Numbered from the stretch's first letter, positions 21,407 to 33,511 are shown. The stretch is 64,000 bases of DNA from Liquidambar formosana (GCA_039720395.1 CM077823.1:12232107-12296106), one strand, 5' to 3'. Numbers and translations are program-made. Notes: generated from the sequence alone by a model not told the origin.

Positions 21407-24400
21407 ATTAAAAAAATGTTTTAGGTGGCATTTGGCTCAACTTTTGGGAGGCCTTAAAAGGGCCTTTTTGGAGGGTAAAAATCATTTTTGTTATTTTATA
21501 AATGTTTAGTAAGCTACTCAAACTTACTGTTATTTATAATAAGGCATTCAAAAAAAAATGTTGATGATTAGTGAACACACATTTTGAAACTTATTTTGCT
21601 TTAAAAAGATTGGCAAGTAAAGATAAATTTCGTTTTTTTATTTTTATTTATTTTATTTTATTTAATTTTTCACTGGAGAGTATTTTGCCTTCCTGCAATT
21701 GGTATTTTAAAAAACAACCATGATAGCTTTTGCCAATTTGGTTTTTAGAAGAAATATATTTTTTTTCCTAAAAAGCCTTTTTAGTGACCTACCAAACACC
21801 CTTAAAATATATTAAATGACTTTTATTTCCAAAAATACCTTTTGGAATCTCATAATCGGTGCGCCGAACACATACTTACTCTAAAAGGCAGTTTAGCAAG
21901 AGTAACTCAATGTAACTTTTAAAAGTAGTATTCGTCAAGAAGCAAAATAGTCATTGTGTACATTTGGTGAATCAATTGGGAGGATGCAAAAGGATTTTTG
22001 GAGCTAAAAGTCATTTAATAAATTGAGATAAGACAAAAAAAATCTTGATTGTTATCCATTTTTTACACAAAAAGACTTTCAAAATGTATGTTCCACCACA
22101 AAATTTTTTTTTACACCCCCACTTAACAAATTAAAAATTGTGCACTAATGCATCAATAAAATAAGTAATTCCTTTTTTTTGGGGGGGATAGAAGTGGACG
22201 AAATCAACACCTTCTATGACTAAATTTACTTATAACATCTTTTCAAGAGTAACTAAAATATCTTTAGAGAAAATTGAGTGCTAAATCTAATTATATTTAA
22301 TTCTAGTATTTAAATTAGCTAAAAGTCTGCAATTTCATGTGACATCAGCCCCTAGTTACAAAACTTAATGTGACATGAGTTGGTTGACAAAAATACTCTC
22401 TAAGTTATATAGTATTGCCATAAGAGGTTTATTGTCACATTAGGTGTTGTCTATATGGTATTGTAAGGTAATGCTATTTCACCCATATTCTCTCATCCAT
22501 CTATATGTGGTAGCTTTTCATTATTCTGACCCCACATGATTGCTTTTACCTATATACTTTTGACACATAAAGTGGGTAATAAAGATGGGTGGTAAAAGAT
22601 GGATGAAGTAACATTTTTCAATGTTGTTGTCCTAAATATAGTATGAGCCATTTTGAGAAGGTGATCATTCTCCTTTGGTGTATTTAGAACACAAAAAACA
22701 ATGATCTTTTTCAACATACCCCAAACTTGCTTTTATTCTTAATTAAGCCCTAATGTCTTTTGTTGATGACAAAAAATCGCCAACAATCAAGATCTGCATG
22801 TCCTCATGTCCTCTTCGACTATACCTGCAAAATAAGCCTTAGGCAACCGGTGGGTGACCGTTGGGAGCCCCTCCGATGTTTAAGTTAGTGATCAGAAAGT
22901 AAGCATGAAATGGAGAACATGAGTTGAACATACCTTGTGTGATATGAAGCTCCCTATTTGTAGTGGGTGTCCTAATCCTCATCAGATTAGGAGACTAGAA
23001 TCCTAGTAGGACTTGATTAGCAAGTGATAACATCAATCCCTTTACTTTAGGGATGAAATTCCTTGATTGTGAAGGTTTTTATTTGGCTCTCTTGAGTCCA
23101 CGTCTCACTCCTATATTGGGTGGTATTTTTCCCCCTACATCATCTTCTTAATTTTCTAGTGCTTGATAATCCTTGTTTGACAAAAGGATAATAGAAAGAA
23201 TATGCATAGATTTGTATTTCATTTCTTTCCCGCATTGTACTCTTGATTTTCGTTAGTGCATTTTCATTTTCTACCAAAATATATATATTTTTAGGTTCTA
23301 TTTCAAAAATTGCTATTTCAATGTCACTAACTCAAAAATGAATATCTTTAGAATTACCTTGGGACCATTTTATACCATTACAAATGTGATCCCAGCTTTT
23401 AAAAATACTCTTCTATAAAAGTAATGCTTTGTTCCTGTCTGATTAGTAGGATAATTAGTTAATTAATGCATTATTTGCGTTATTATTACTTGTTTTGTCA
23501 GTTTTTGTTGTGCAAGGTCATAGCATGTCATTAATTATGTTGCATTAATTAGGGCATCAAACATGTATTGATACTCAAATCACAAAAGTACATGCTTAAA
23601 TCTAACATACAAGGCATAATATGCAACCCAATTATCATGACAAGGGTTAAAGACCAAGAAACTTACACCAGCTTCAAGGGTGATAGTGTGATAAAATAAA
23701 ATGCGAACAAACATGAGTTGGATGTAATGGGGTTCATTTTGGTATGGAATAAATGTAAGCATATTGAAAAATAATTGTAGGAATTATTTTGTAAATTGGG
23801 AGGTGCTATTTCCGCACCCCTTTTTACGTCATTCGCGCCCCTTCATACACATTTTAGTCCTTTGGTTTTTCTCTTTTTTCTCTCGCCTCTCTTCCTCTTT
23901 CTTTCTCCTCCGTGGGCATTTTGTTAAACACTCTTGCTGAAACAATTAATAAAAGAAATTAAATGGAGGCTTCCCCTTAATGCTAGTGAGTCGATGACGA
24001 ACCCAGCAACATTTCTCTTTCCTCCTTTTTTTTCTCTTCTTTCCTTTTTACTTTATTTTATTTTTTTAATGCAGATGGTAAGTGGGGAAAGAGAGAGAGA
24101 AAAGGAAGAAAATAAAGAGGAAGAGAAAGAAGAGAGGAGAGAGAAAAGGATAGGAAAGCTAGGTTCATCAATTAAAGAAGGGCCCGCTGCTAGGTTGCAT
24201 GAACTCCCGGATTCGCGCAGTATCATGTAAAGCAGTTTACTAGGCTCTTTACTTTCTCTAAACTCCCCTCCTTCCCAAGAGAGAGAAAAATACACCCTAT
24301 ACTTATCTAACCTTTTTCAGATGCTAGAGCTGGGGAGACCTTTTTTCCTTGAGTTGTGAAATTAATAATGTGCTATGCTAGGACCATTTACTAATTAATT

Positions 24401-25189
24401 TTTTAATGGAAAAATTTATGTTGGGATTGTAATAACTTTGAAGTATCTATTCAGTTAATAGGTAACAAACATGTATATATTGATAATTATAGATGTCTAT
24501 AATAACTAACTATTTTGGTCTTATTTTCTTCGTATGGATTATGATGGTTGTGATGATACCGTGGCTGGACGACAAGAACTATTTAATTATTTATGTTGGG
24601 ATTATGATAGCTATATTTTAATATATACAATCGGTAAGTTTTATTATGGTATATCCCATTTATGGATGGGTTATGCCAAAATTTTTATAACTTTATGAAG
24701 TTTCCACATATGTCGATCATCCACATTAAATCAAATGTCCTCCTTAAAAATAAATCTATTTTTGATAATAATAAAATGGTAAAAGGGAACAACCAGTTGT
24801 GCTAACTTTACTTAGGCGTGATCATTGTATCTTCCCTACCCTCTGATAAAACCAATAACAAGAAGGGCTTAGACGGGTCCACAATGTGGGGATATTGTAG
24901 ACGCTCTCTCAATTTGTTGAGCCATAACTTGACCCTCGATCAATCCTACCAAAGATAAGTGACTCTAATGCATGTGGCAACTCTATTTTATTGTAGTTGA
25001 ATATGACCTATTAATAATTAACATTTGTTTTTGTTGTTGTTGTTGATAAGGAGGGTGATTCTTATTATTAGTCACTAAAGAATTGAGACCAACCATCTAA
25101 TGTATACCATCTAATAAAGCATCTCTCCTAGGATTGAGTCCAAAAACAATCCAAGCTGAAAGTTTTATTCTGGCAGTCTTATGTTTTCA
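21407..25189. other. Gene-free stretch between units A and B
   Basis: It holds a likely old MITE at about 21,425-21,885 (ends gtggcatttggctca and, reversed, gtatgtgttcggcgca). It also holds a small inverted-ended element near 22,463-22,615. An LTR-like patch lies at about 22,750-23,140, starting TGTTGATGAC and ending CCCTACA, without matching flanks. A purine-rich tract is at 24,080-24,160. No coding region with family resemblance is visible. Confidence 0.5.
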
Positions 25190-26169
25190 TACGCCGGAGA
25201 GAGAAAGATCCTAAATGCACCCGGAAACGCCGGTTCAATGCCACTGTTCACTTCCAGGCCCTTTGTGGTTTGAAAGGCCACATTCGTGCTAAATTGGAAC
25301 TAGATGGTGCGCACTTCCGGTATTAAGATTATTATTCTATATTTTTACATCTTTAATAATATACTATTATCTGTCCTTATAGGGTTGGTCGAGCGGATCA
25401 CACAAGCCGTTAGGGAATAGTTAGGAATAGTCTGGCCGAAACCTCGACGGAAGTAAAACTTGAGATCAAAATAAAAAAAAAATGATATACTACTATCTCA
25501 AAAATATTCTAATATAATTTTCGTTCGTCCAAATTTCTTAGTGTCAATACCTAAACAATACTATATAATGAGACGGGAAACGCCTATTTCAATGACCTTT
25601 CACCAGTTTGAACGGTGGGGCTAAATTTTAAAGATGTTAATGAACCAACATATTAAGACCATGAAAGAACCTACTAAGAAGATCATTGGGTCTTAATTTG
25701 ATAGTTTAAAGTCAATATAGTGTACCAAGCTAGATAAAGTGCCAAACAGTTTATACCCAACTCTTAAAAAAAATTTGTGATAACAAAATATATTGCAAAT
25801 AGAAATTCATAAAGGGTATTTCAAGTTCCTACAAAGTAAAGCTCTGAGTAGGTATATTTAACATTTCCAATTGAATTGGGCTATACAATAGAACTGATCC
25901 ATAGCATAGGAACATGGATTTCCATTCTCAATACAACCCCATAGCATACATTTCTTTGTTCATATGATAGTAAAATACATATTACAGTGGCAGAAGCCAA
26001 AAAATTCTGGTAGATCGCTGTTCCAATAAAATCTCCAGTGTTAGCTTGTGTAGTTCCCACACCATATGTTGCATTCTTCGCACAGAGTAATTAACAACAC
26101 TCGCAAGACGCTTACCTATTCGCAAGATCATTTCCTATTTGTTTGTGTATCCAACAATTCCTCGAGAAA

Positions 26170-26625
26170 TTACCTGGAGATGACATAGATGGTGGGATTG
26201 AAAAAACATTGAGACTTGGACAACCACAACGATGATCATTATCAACAACAGCCAAAACCAAACATTGCTGATAACACCATCATGCAACTAGACTTGTCCA
26301 ATATAAATGTTCATGGACATTATCCGAATTTGGTATATCCCTACTTTCTCTCTCTTTCAAATTATTTCTAGAGTGCTTCTATATCAACCTGTAATTGGGT
26401 TATTTGGGATACACAGTAACTGGATTAGGATATGTAGCGAGAGCGAGAGAGAAAGTGATATACCAAATTAGGATAACAACCATAAACGTTCATGTTGGAC
26501 AAGTCTTGTCTCATGATGTGGCTATTGCTTGGTTCTGGTTGTTGTTGATGATGAACATCATTGTGGGGTAGTCTAAGTCACAATGTCATGTCGATCTCGC
26601 CATCTATATCATCTCAGGGTAATTG
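26170..26625. repeat. Fold-back element beside the unit B Dicer fragment
   Basis: Arms of about 220 bases meet near 26,398. The left arm runs from aattacctggagatgac through gatggtgggat and gatcattatcaacaacagcc to ccgaatttggtatatc. The right arm carries the complement of each. The related element in unit E is at 60,290-60,757, and unit D lacks it at the same place. No duplication was resolved. Confidence 0.75.
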
Positions 26626-27008
26626 CCCATCAATTTACGTCAACACAACTCCAAACATGTAAATACATTAATTATACTATATTGTATTTTACAAAGTTGC
26701 TAGCTTCCTGGTGCTCATGTCCTAGAAATGCTTCTTCTTCAAGGACTTCAGAGAAGTCTCTAAAAGCTACGGTGCATGTATGTTTGTGTATTGTACCATT
26801 CGCTTCAACCGCTACCGTAATGAAAGCCACACCATTGGTTCAAGACAAAAATGCATTTTTTTCAAATCGTAGTGTTCCTTTTGACATAGTTCATTCAACT
26901 CTCTCACAGGATGGAGCAAGAGGCCTTATGCTATTAAAAACTGTCTTTATTGCATCCCGAATCGACAAGAATCGCAGCAGCCAAAGATTCTATAATATCT
27001 CCAAGTAC
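26626..27008 (-). pseudogene. Dicer-like last exon fragment (DCL2-like), unit B
   Basis: The minus strand begins after an acceptor (aaacag) with VLGDIIESLAAAILVDSG, the RNase IIIb signature of plant Dicer-like proteins (consensus VLGD..ES.AGAI..DSG). After a stop and frame changes it reads NSIRPL and GVAFITVAVEANGTIHKHTC, the start of the C-terminal dsRBD, and SEVLEEEAFLGHEH. This equals the last coding exon of DCL2-type genes, which cut viral and transgene dsRNA into 22-nt siRNAs. Helicase, PAZ and RNase IIIa are absent, and the GAI of the family reads AAI here. It cannot encode an active Dicer. Assignment to DCL2 rather than DCL4 is by overall resemblance. Confidence 0.8.
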
Positions 27009-28199
27009 CTGTTTTGAACATTTTTTTTTGGACAAAAAAAAAAACAAAAAAATTCTAATAAAATATAAATGCCTCATGTATATTTGAAAGAGCAAGAAAA
27101 GAAAATGGGGGCAAACAAATATAGGAAAAATTACAAAAAAGCATAGTTCGTGGATACAAAGAATAAGAAACAAATAGCAATACGAGGGGGAAAAAAATAA
27201 ATCCTCAATTACTTATGAAGTAAGATTACGAATCAATTGAGAAAAGATATAAATGTTAAAATTTAATACTACTTCCAAGTTTTGTCCCCAAATCCTTAAT
27301 CCTTTCTGGTGGAATTTTATTAGGTAGTCCAACATAATAATATGGACTCCACTCCACTTGATAAAAAAAAAAAAAATTTGACTTTTCAGCCTTAAAACTC
27401 TTTCAGGAAGTCCAAATTCTTGAAAGACAAAATTGTCAAAATTTTTGCAAAATTGTCCAAGTTTCCAGAGGGCATACTGTCCCGAGAAGTGGTTATAATT
27501 GAGCAGGAAATTTGAATCTGTGTCTTTTCAAAATGTTGTACAAGTTAACAAAAATGTATAGCTATAGACAGAAAACCAACACAAATATGAAATCATGAGA
27601 TTTTATACACAGATTAGCACCTCACTGAAATTGCATAAAGCTAATATATACAGCAGACATAATTCAAGTTTAAACCATGCATGGCCTCACAGTAATCAAT
27701 GTTACCAAATCATTGTTGCAATAAAGGAAGCAAATTTTCTTGATTGTTTTTAACTTGCGAGAACCGAATTAGGGACAAAGGAAGGAAAGAAGTCAAACAA
27801 CAATAATTATTAATTAATTGTTGGTTCTTTTAAAACTTGAACAGAAATAAGATCGTCCTTGCATTTCAAACTTGAACAGAAGTCATGTCTTCCTTGTGAA
27901 AACAACAATAATTAGGTTGCTAGAACTTTCCCATATAGCTCGTGCAGTCCCACGTACATGCCTGAGCCCTCTCGGCCTTGATGTGATCAAGAAATGTTTC
28001 CTATTCCACAGACATTCACTGTCAACTAAAGGTTTGCTACAAGCATATGCAGCCTAAGAAATTCAAATTTAGATGTAGTTAAATTTCCCTAGAGAAGACA
28101 TTGACCTAAAACTATCATATGGCTTCATAAAGAAATAACATACAATTATAATATGTTTTCATGATAGGAAAATATTAAAACCGAAAGAGGGATAATTAC

Positions 28200-28462
28200 C
28201 TGGACGAATAAGGAATCTCATTGTTGATTTCCAGACCCCTACCCTGCTTTAGTACTAGTTTTCTGCAAATGCTGCTATATGCTAAAGAAAGAATGTAGCT
28301 GCAAATTGTAGTGTTGACTGGTATAGCTGATTCTTATCAACCTTGACTTCAATTGTGACCTGACCAGCTTTGGCTATAGCACCCAATTTGGAAGCTTTGG
28401 ATTCACTTTGTCAGCAACTAATGGTATGATAGTTTGTGGCTAGCATAATAACCACCATGAAC
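28200..28462 (-). pseudogene. Exon-like block 'MPL..DK', unit B copy
   Basis: Splice signals are kept on both sides: actag before gttcatgg, and ccag followed by gtaattatcc. Readings are IIPLVADKVNPKLPN and, in another frame, TIEVKVDKNQLYQSTLQFAA. A stop follows ATFFL. No family is recognised. Confidence 0.5.
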
Positions 28463-28661
28463 CTAGTAAAGGGTAGAAGAAGAAGTATGAGCCAACTTTA
28501 AAGCAAAAAGTTTGAAAGTAATCTGGAAAAGGGAAGGTAAAACATTACATGCAAAACTTGCAAAACTTAATACTTCAACAAAGTTTTGTCCCAACTACTC
28601 GAGGTTAGCTAGTGCACGTAGTATTCTAAAATACCTTTATTTATTTTTAGGATAAATTGCA

Positions 28662-28990
28662 AAAAACCCCCCTAAAGTATGGGGGGTTAACAGATAACCC
28701 CCTCTCTTATGTTTTAATTTTGTCAATGTGTCCCTTAGTTCTGTTGGAAGACAAAACCAATCGTCGATGGCTACCTAATTGGCCATGACCCACGAGGGTT
28801 TCGATGATCTTGGGTAACACGGGTCCCTTAACAGTATCACATGCGTAATCACGTGACTAATTTTCGTCAAATTTCATTAACGACGAGTGACGGTGGGACA
28901 CATTGACAAAAATTAAAACATAAGGGAGGCACATTGACAAAATTAAAACATAAGGGGTGTTATCTGTTGACTCCCTTATACTTCAGGGAG
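28662..28990. mobile_element. MITE in unit B, absent from unit C
   Basis: Imperfect inverted ends: left AAACCCCCCTAAAGTATGGG then GGTTAACAGATAACCCC; right, reversed, AACCCTCCCTGAAGTATAAG then GGAGTCAACAGATAACACCCC. Unit C at 38,041-38,075 reads directly from tttatttatttttaaa into agaaaatagaacttc, marking the empty site. The superfamily is not resolved. Confidence 0.75.
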
Positions 28991-30770
28991 GGTTTTTATT
29001 TTTAAATTAGAAAATAGAACTTCTAAAAGAGAAATTTTAGCAGTTTGTCCAATTATATTGCTTTGAATTGGATCCCAAAATAAACAGTAAATGGTATATG
29101 ACAATGACAACAAATATATTGTTATGAAAAAGTAGAAACAAATAGCAAAATTGATTAACATCTCCATATTTTCTATTGTATAACGGAAGACCACAGAAGC
29201 AGAGAAACCAAGAGAAGTGCAAAGAGAAGCAACTATGACAGTATATTAAAATTTAAATTTTCAATCTTAAACCTTGATGATATGAATGATGCTTTAGTTT
29301 AATCGGGCCATGCTTAAGTAAATTAGGCCAAGCTTTTGACCCAAAAAAGGAAATCTGATCCCCCCAGATTCTTTGGATTTGGATGCTCTAATATGATGTT
29401 GTATTAAAGTTTTCACTCATCAATGTTCAAACAGAATAAAAATAAGCAGGTGAATTTCCGAGCCAAGTCATCACACACATGTTATGTTGTTTGGTCACTG
29501 GGTTGAACAAAACACGAACCAACACGACCTAGTTATAAAATAGGTAAATTGGGTCACAAACATGCCAGATTGGAAACTCAACCCAACTCAACTTGATTAT
29601 TAATTATGTGTAATTAATCATGGTAACTAAGCATGCCATGTTCAGGTTGACCTACGTACTTGAGTTCGAGTTGAAAAATTCAGCATGTTAATTAATCATG
29701 CCATGTTCAAGTTGACCTACTTAGTCAAGTACTCGTCTTTCCACACAACACACCAGCGCGAATTGTATCCCCTACCTATACATACCCCCACACAAACCCG
29801 GCCATCCATCAAAGTCAACGTTCAAAATCTTGATAGAGATTAAACATAAATTTGCTAATTTCATTAAAGAAACTTTCAACCACAACCTATTGGCATCTTC
29901 AATTATAATTGAATATTACATCAAATTACACATAATATAATATTATTCTCTAAAACCCCAGCAAGACATTATAACCTTTAAAATAGGCTGCAAAAAAGGT
30001 TTAAGGTTTCAGTTGCACGTATGAGTAAAATATTGTCCTGTAGAAAAATACAACAAATCCAAGTTCCTTTTTGTATTCCCCTATCAATTTGTATTTTGTA
30101 ACTAATAGCTTATGCCGCCTAATAAAGCTAAATAATCAAAACCGCATGCCAACCTCTATTGTGGTTCAAAAAATTCGCCATAATATCAATAATAGATAGT
30201 GTATACATAAAGCTGTAAGAGTTGCACATGTTACTCTAAACGGTCAAAAGGTGCGTAAAATGAAGGTTCCATGCAAATAAAGGAATCACCTCGCACTTAA
30301 AATCCTTAGATTTCTAAGTTTTTTGAGCTGTGTCTAAATAGTGAAACATTACTACATAAAAAGCGACGTAATATGTGTACGTGGAAGATGATCAATACTA
30401 TGGTAGTTTATATTATCGAGAAAATAAATCAAGAGAAGACTGTCGTTGAAGAGATTCAAGGAATACGGAAATAAATCAAAGAAAGCATATCAAGGAAGGA
30501 GATTGAGAGAATATTATAGGAATCACCTCGCACTTACTACATAAAAAGCGACGTAATATGTGTACGTGGAAGATGATCAATACTATGGTAGTTTATATTA
30601 TCGAGAAAATAAATCAAGAGAAGACTGATTCAAGGAATACAGAAATAAATCAAAGAGAGCATATCAAGGAAGGAGATTGAGAGAATATTATAGAGCCAAG
30701 TCAAAGAATATTTTGATTTATTTCCTTCATTAAATGATTTGATTCTTAAAACAACAAAATAATTAGCAGA
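28991..30770 (-). other. Intron-like part of unit B
   Basis: It is shared with unit C (38,040-38,660) over long non-coding stretches, such as GTTGACCTACTTAGTCAAGTA and the block at 29,820-30,060. No continuing coding frame is visible. A local tandem duplication occupies 30,354-30,700. Confidence 0.55.
30354..30700. repeat. Nearly identical local tandem duplication
   Basis: Two copies, about 30,354-30,530 and 30,537-30,700, each running from actacataaaaagcgacg to gagaatattatag. The second lacks about 12 bases (gtcgttgaagag) and otherwise shows almost no differences. The joint repeats aggaatcacctcgcactt. It is much younger than the unit duplications. Confidence 0.9.
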
Positions 30771-30774
30771 CAAT

Positions 30775-30827
30775 GAAGCTTACGTTCCTTCTTGGTTCTT
30801 GTTGCGCGGATAGCATGTTCCCATGAT
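30775..30827 (-). pseudogene. Exon-like block WEHAI, unit B copy
   Basis: The minus strand reads SWEHAIRATRTKKE. Units C and D keep SWEHAIHATRT or AWEHAIHATRT followed by EAYVG, which is changed here. No family is recognised. Confidence 0.4.
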
Positions 30828-30885
30828 TCAAAGTGTTAATCTATCCCAATCGTTGCAAAAAATAAACAAACAAATAAAGACATGA

Positions 30886-31293
30886 GTGAGGCTATTTTCA
30901 CCACATAAAGTACTCAAAACCCCCCATTAGTTTACACTTTTTGAGGTTTTATGAAAAATGTAAAAGGTTTTTATGAAAATGAATAGTATTGTTCAGTAGA
31001 AAACATCATTCTAAACAACTTTGTAGAAGAAATTTTTTCCAAAATCTATCATTAAAGTAGACTTTTTGGCCATTTTCAATCTCTATTTCATTTTCCATGA
31101 AAAATTGCAAAAAATCTACTTAAATGACAGATTTTGAAAAAATTTTCTTCTACAAAGTTGTCCAGAATGATGTTTTCTAGTAGATTATGTAATTAGTTTT
31201 TATAATTTTTTTTTTATATTTTTCATAAAACCTTAAAAATGTAAATTAAATGAGGGGCTTAGAGTATTTTATGTGGTGGCAATAGCCTGGCTC
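30886..31293. mobile_element. Mutator-like MITE, copy 2 (empty site in unit A)
   Basis: A 408-base element with inverted ends GTGAGGCTATTTTCACCACAT and, reversed, GCCAGGCTATTGCCACCACAT. It is flanked by the 11-base repeat taaagacatga (30,875-30,885 and 31,294-31,304). Unit A at about 20,514-20,535 has the uninterrupted target aaagacatgaatcgtcag. Duplications of 9-11 bases point to Mutator-type transposase. Confidence 0.9.
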
Positions 31294-31547
31294 TAAAGAC
31301 ATGAATCGTCAGTAATGAAGTAAGCAAACAAGCCCCGCCTTCCATTCGTAATACAAATCCATAAAAGGAACGTATTTCTAGAATAAAGAAAGACACATCT
31401 GTATGAGGGGAATAAAAATACATTACCATTAATCGAGGTTCCACCCCCTGAGGGACTGCGACAAAAAATTCATATATTAGATTTGCAGATTGCAAAACAC
31501 TAATAATGATTGAAAATAGCCACACACGAACGCATGTATATAGAAAC

Positions 31548-31552
<5 letters not shown>

Positions 31553-31582
<30 letters not shown>
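31553..31582. repeat. (GA)n microsatellite in the unit B first intron
   Basis: A run of GA dinucleotides just below the donor-like site. Shorter GA runs sit at the same place in units C (41,601) and D (55,567). Confidence 0.93.
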
Positions 31583-31586
<4 letters not shown>

Positions 31587-31651
31587 ACATTTGCAGCTGG
31601 TAGATCATTGAGCCAATCCGATATGAGGTGGAAGCCTCTTGAACCAGCACT

Positions 31652-31714
31652 CTATGTTTTGATTCTTTTCTTCTTATTAAAGAACTTAACAGCGTCTTGT
31701 TGAATTTGCTCCAT
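31652..31714 (-). CDS. Short conserved 5' ORF, unit B (20 aa then stop)
   Basis: It reads MEQIQQDAVKFFNKKKRIKT and stops at the point where the other units diverge. A donor-like gtgaac follows at about 31,586. The upstream TATA box is retained. Translation of such a short peptide is unproven. Confidence 0.4.
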   Translation of the reverse strand: MEQIQQDAVKFFNKKKRIKT

Positions 31715-31871
31715 TTCTGCACACATTTTGAAAAGGAAAAAATTAAAACAAAATTAAAACAAAAAAAAAACAAACAAACAACCCTTGAACATAAAATAAT
31801 ATTTGGACGATAATCCCAAAGGAAATTAGGGTTTTTGTGAAGAATGAGACAACTAGAGCACTTTAGTTACC

Positions 31872-31879
31872 TATTTATA
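31872..31879 (-). promoter_or_regulatory. TATA box of unit B
   Basis: TATAAATA on the minus strand about 158 bases above the ATG. A second copy of ctatttatag lies near 31,975 in a short repeated stretch (gagatagtatacg three times). Confidence 0.6.
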
Positions 31880-32214
31880 GAGATAGTATACGTGTACGTC
31901 TGTAGCCTGACTTATATTGTAGTACACTATTTTTTTTTTAGAGATAGTATACGATACCTATTTTGTAGTACCTATTTATAGAGATAGTATACGATACCTT
32001 TTTTTTTTTTTTTTTTTTTTTTTTTCTTTTGTATAAATTTCTGTCCAAGATTTGCACTACAGTAAGAGATAGTTATTGGGTTATGCATATTTTTGACCCT
32101 TGACAATTGGATTTTTCTGACTAGACCAACACTTTTCATGTCTAGTCTATTAGTTTCTTCACTAAATAAAAGAGATAGTTATTGGGTTATGCTCACGACG
32201 GATAAATATTTGCG

Positions 32215-33060
32215 AAAGATCAAATTTTTTTTAAGCCTGGGCAAAAAAGAGCTCTTTTTCTTCTTAGAAATCTATTTTGAAAATAAGGAATTTTAATTTG
32301 AAATAATATTAGATGGATTCTGGGCAGTGAAAAAAACAATTTTGGATAGATAACTAGGTTTGTGATAAGTCTGTTATTAAGTTTATATATGATATTAGTT
32401 GGTCAAACGTAGATGAATCCACACTAACTGTTTAAATAGTATTATCCATTTATTTCATAATAAGGTAATAAGAGATGTTTTGAGTGTCCCAATTCCCGTT
32501 CATGACATTGTAGGTAATTTCTCTTTAGGCTATGTCGGTTTGGTTGGAATGAAATGGATAGAATAAAATTTTATTCCAATTCATTTCAAATAACATGTTT
32601 GGATGAAATAATTAAATGGGAATGAAATCAAACCATAGTAGTGAATTATAATGATATTCATTGTATAATGTTTATTTCACTTTCATTCTATTTTAAATTA
32701 TTTTGAGTATGAAATTAGATTCCATTTTCATGCATTTTATTCCAACAAAACAAACATGACCTTAGGATTATTCCCGTGATGAGAAGTTTTCGGTTAAATT
32801 TATTACATGGCTTCAAAAGTTGAATGAGTTGTTGTTACATCCTAAATCAAATTTATTAAAATGGATATGGAGAAAAGGATGTTCTCTCCCATTCACTCCC
32901 ATTCACATATTTTTGTAAGGATTATGATTCGTAGTTTTCTTTCTACGTTGGATTTTCTTAACAAGCAATGAGTAAATATCCCGAAAGACTTCCCTTCTCG
33001 CGGTAACGAAGAAGAATCTTTAGACATCTTTAAAAACTGTTATTTTGAAAGAGATATTTC
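32215..33060 (+). pseudogene. LINE ORF2 C-terminal fragment, upstream of unit B
   Basis: Plus-strand readings resemble the post-RT region of plant LINEs: RWILGSEK-like and FWIDN-like text at 32,300-32,350, SVPIPVHDIVGNFSLG before a MITE at 32,528, and DEKFSVKF-like text after it. Equivalent fragments lie upstream of units C (43,090-43,720) and D (57,560-57,780). Frames are broken throughout. Confidence 0.55.
32528..32761. mobile_element. Tourist-like MITE (234 bp)
   Basis: Ends are GGCTATGTCGGTTTGGTTGG and, reversed, GGTCATGTTTGTTTTGTTGG. It is flanked by TTA at 32,525-32,527 and 32,762-32,764, the duplication of PIF/Harbinger-type elements. It interrupts the LINE fragment, and unit C (43,650-43,670) has no insertion at the matching point. 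Confidence 0.85.
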
Positions 33061-33177
33061 AAATCATCTAAAGGTGCAATGTCCAGGCTGACATTGTTTA
33101 ATCTTACTATTGATCATAAGAGCTTCATGGAATCTCTCTCTCTCTCTCTTCTATATATATATATATATATAGACGGT

Positions 33178-33333
33178 TATGTTCTCATCAACACGAATTA
33201 ACATAAATTATATCAACACTATGCATTGAGTTGTATCCTTACATTAGTTCAATGTATTTCATATCCCACTAATGCACAAGATACAACTCTCAATGTGGGT
33301 GTTGATATAAGTTATATCAATACGTTCTTACCT
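33178..33333. mobile_element. Hairpin MITE family h, copy 1
   Basis: Inverted halves centred near 33,255 share TTATATCAACAC and ATTGAG.GTTGTATC. Further copies are at 34,008-34,140, 43,735-43,885 and 45,748-45,905. Confidence 0.65.
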
Positions 33334-33351
33334 CATCATCATCATTATTAG

Positions 33352-33467
33352 GGGTGTTAATGGTTTTGGTTAAAACCAAGAACCAAACCGAACCGGGCGG
33401 TTTGGTTTGGTTTTGGTTTTCATTTTTAAAAAACCAAACCAAACCGAAAAAACTGAAAAATATAATA

Positions 33468-33511
<44 letters not shown>

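Larger units (their letters stand above)
25190..33070 (-). repeat. Array unit B
   Basis: One of the longest copies of the tandem repeat. In minus-strand order: an upstream LINE fragment, TATA at 31,872, ATG at 31,714, the WEHAI block at 30,775, the MPL..DK exon at 28,200-28,462, the block at 27,750, a Dicer-like fragment at 26,620-27,008, and the 3' block at 25,860-26,120. Insertions unique to B are a Mutator-like MITE, a MITE at about 28,662 and a local duplication at 30,354. Confidence 0.75.

Noticed and set aside
22750..23140. TGTTGATGAC...CCCTACA as a solo LTR
   Set aside because: Flanking five bases do not match and no primer site or purine tract adjoins. Noted only within the gene-free stretch.
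23934..24230. 98-residue frame rich in Glu/Arg/Lys
   Set aside because: It comes from a purine-rich tract (gagagaaaaggaagaaaa), has an equally long frame on the other strand, and no family resemblance.
25381..25470. gggttggtcgagcgg resembling a tRNA-derived SINE A box
   Set aside because: No B box at the right distance and no A-rich tail with duplication were found.
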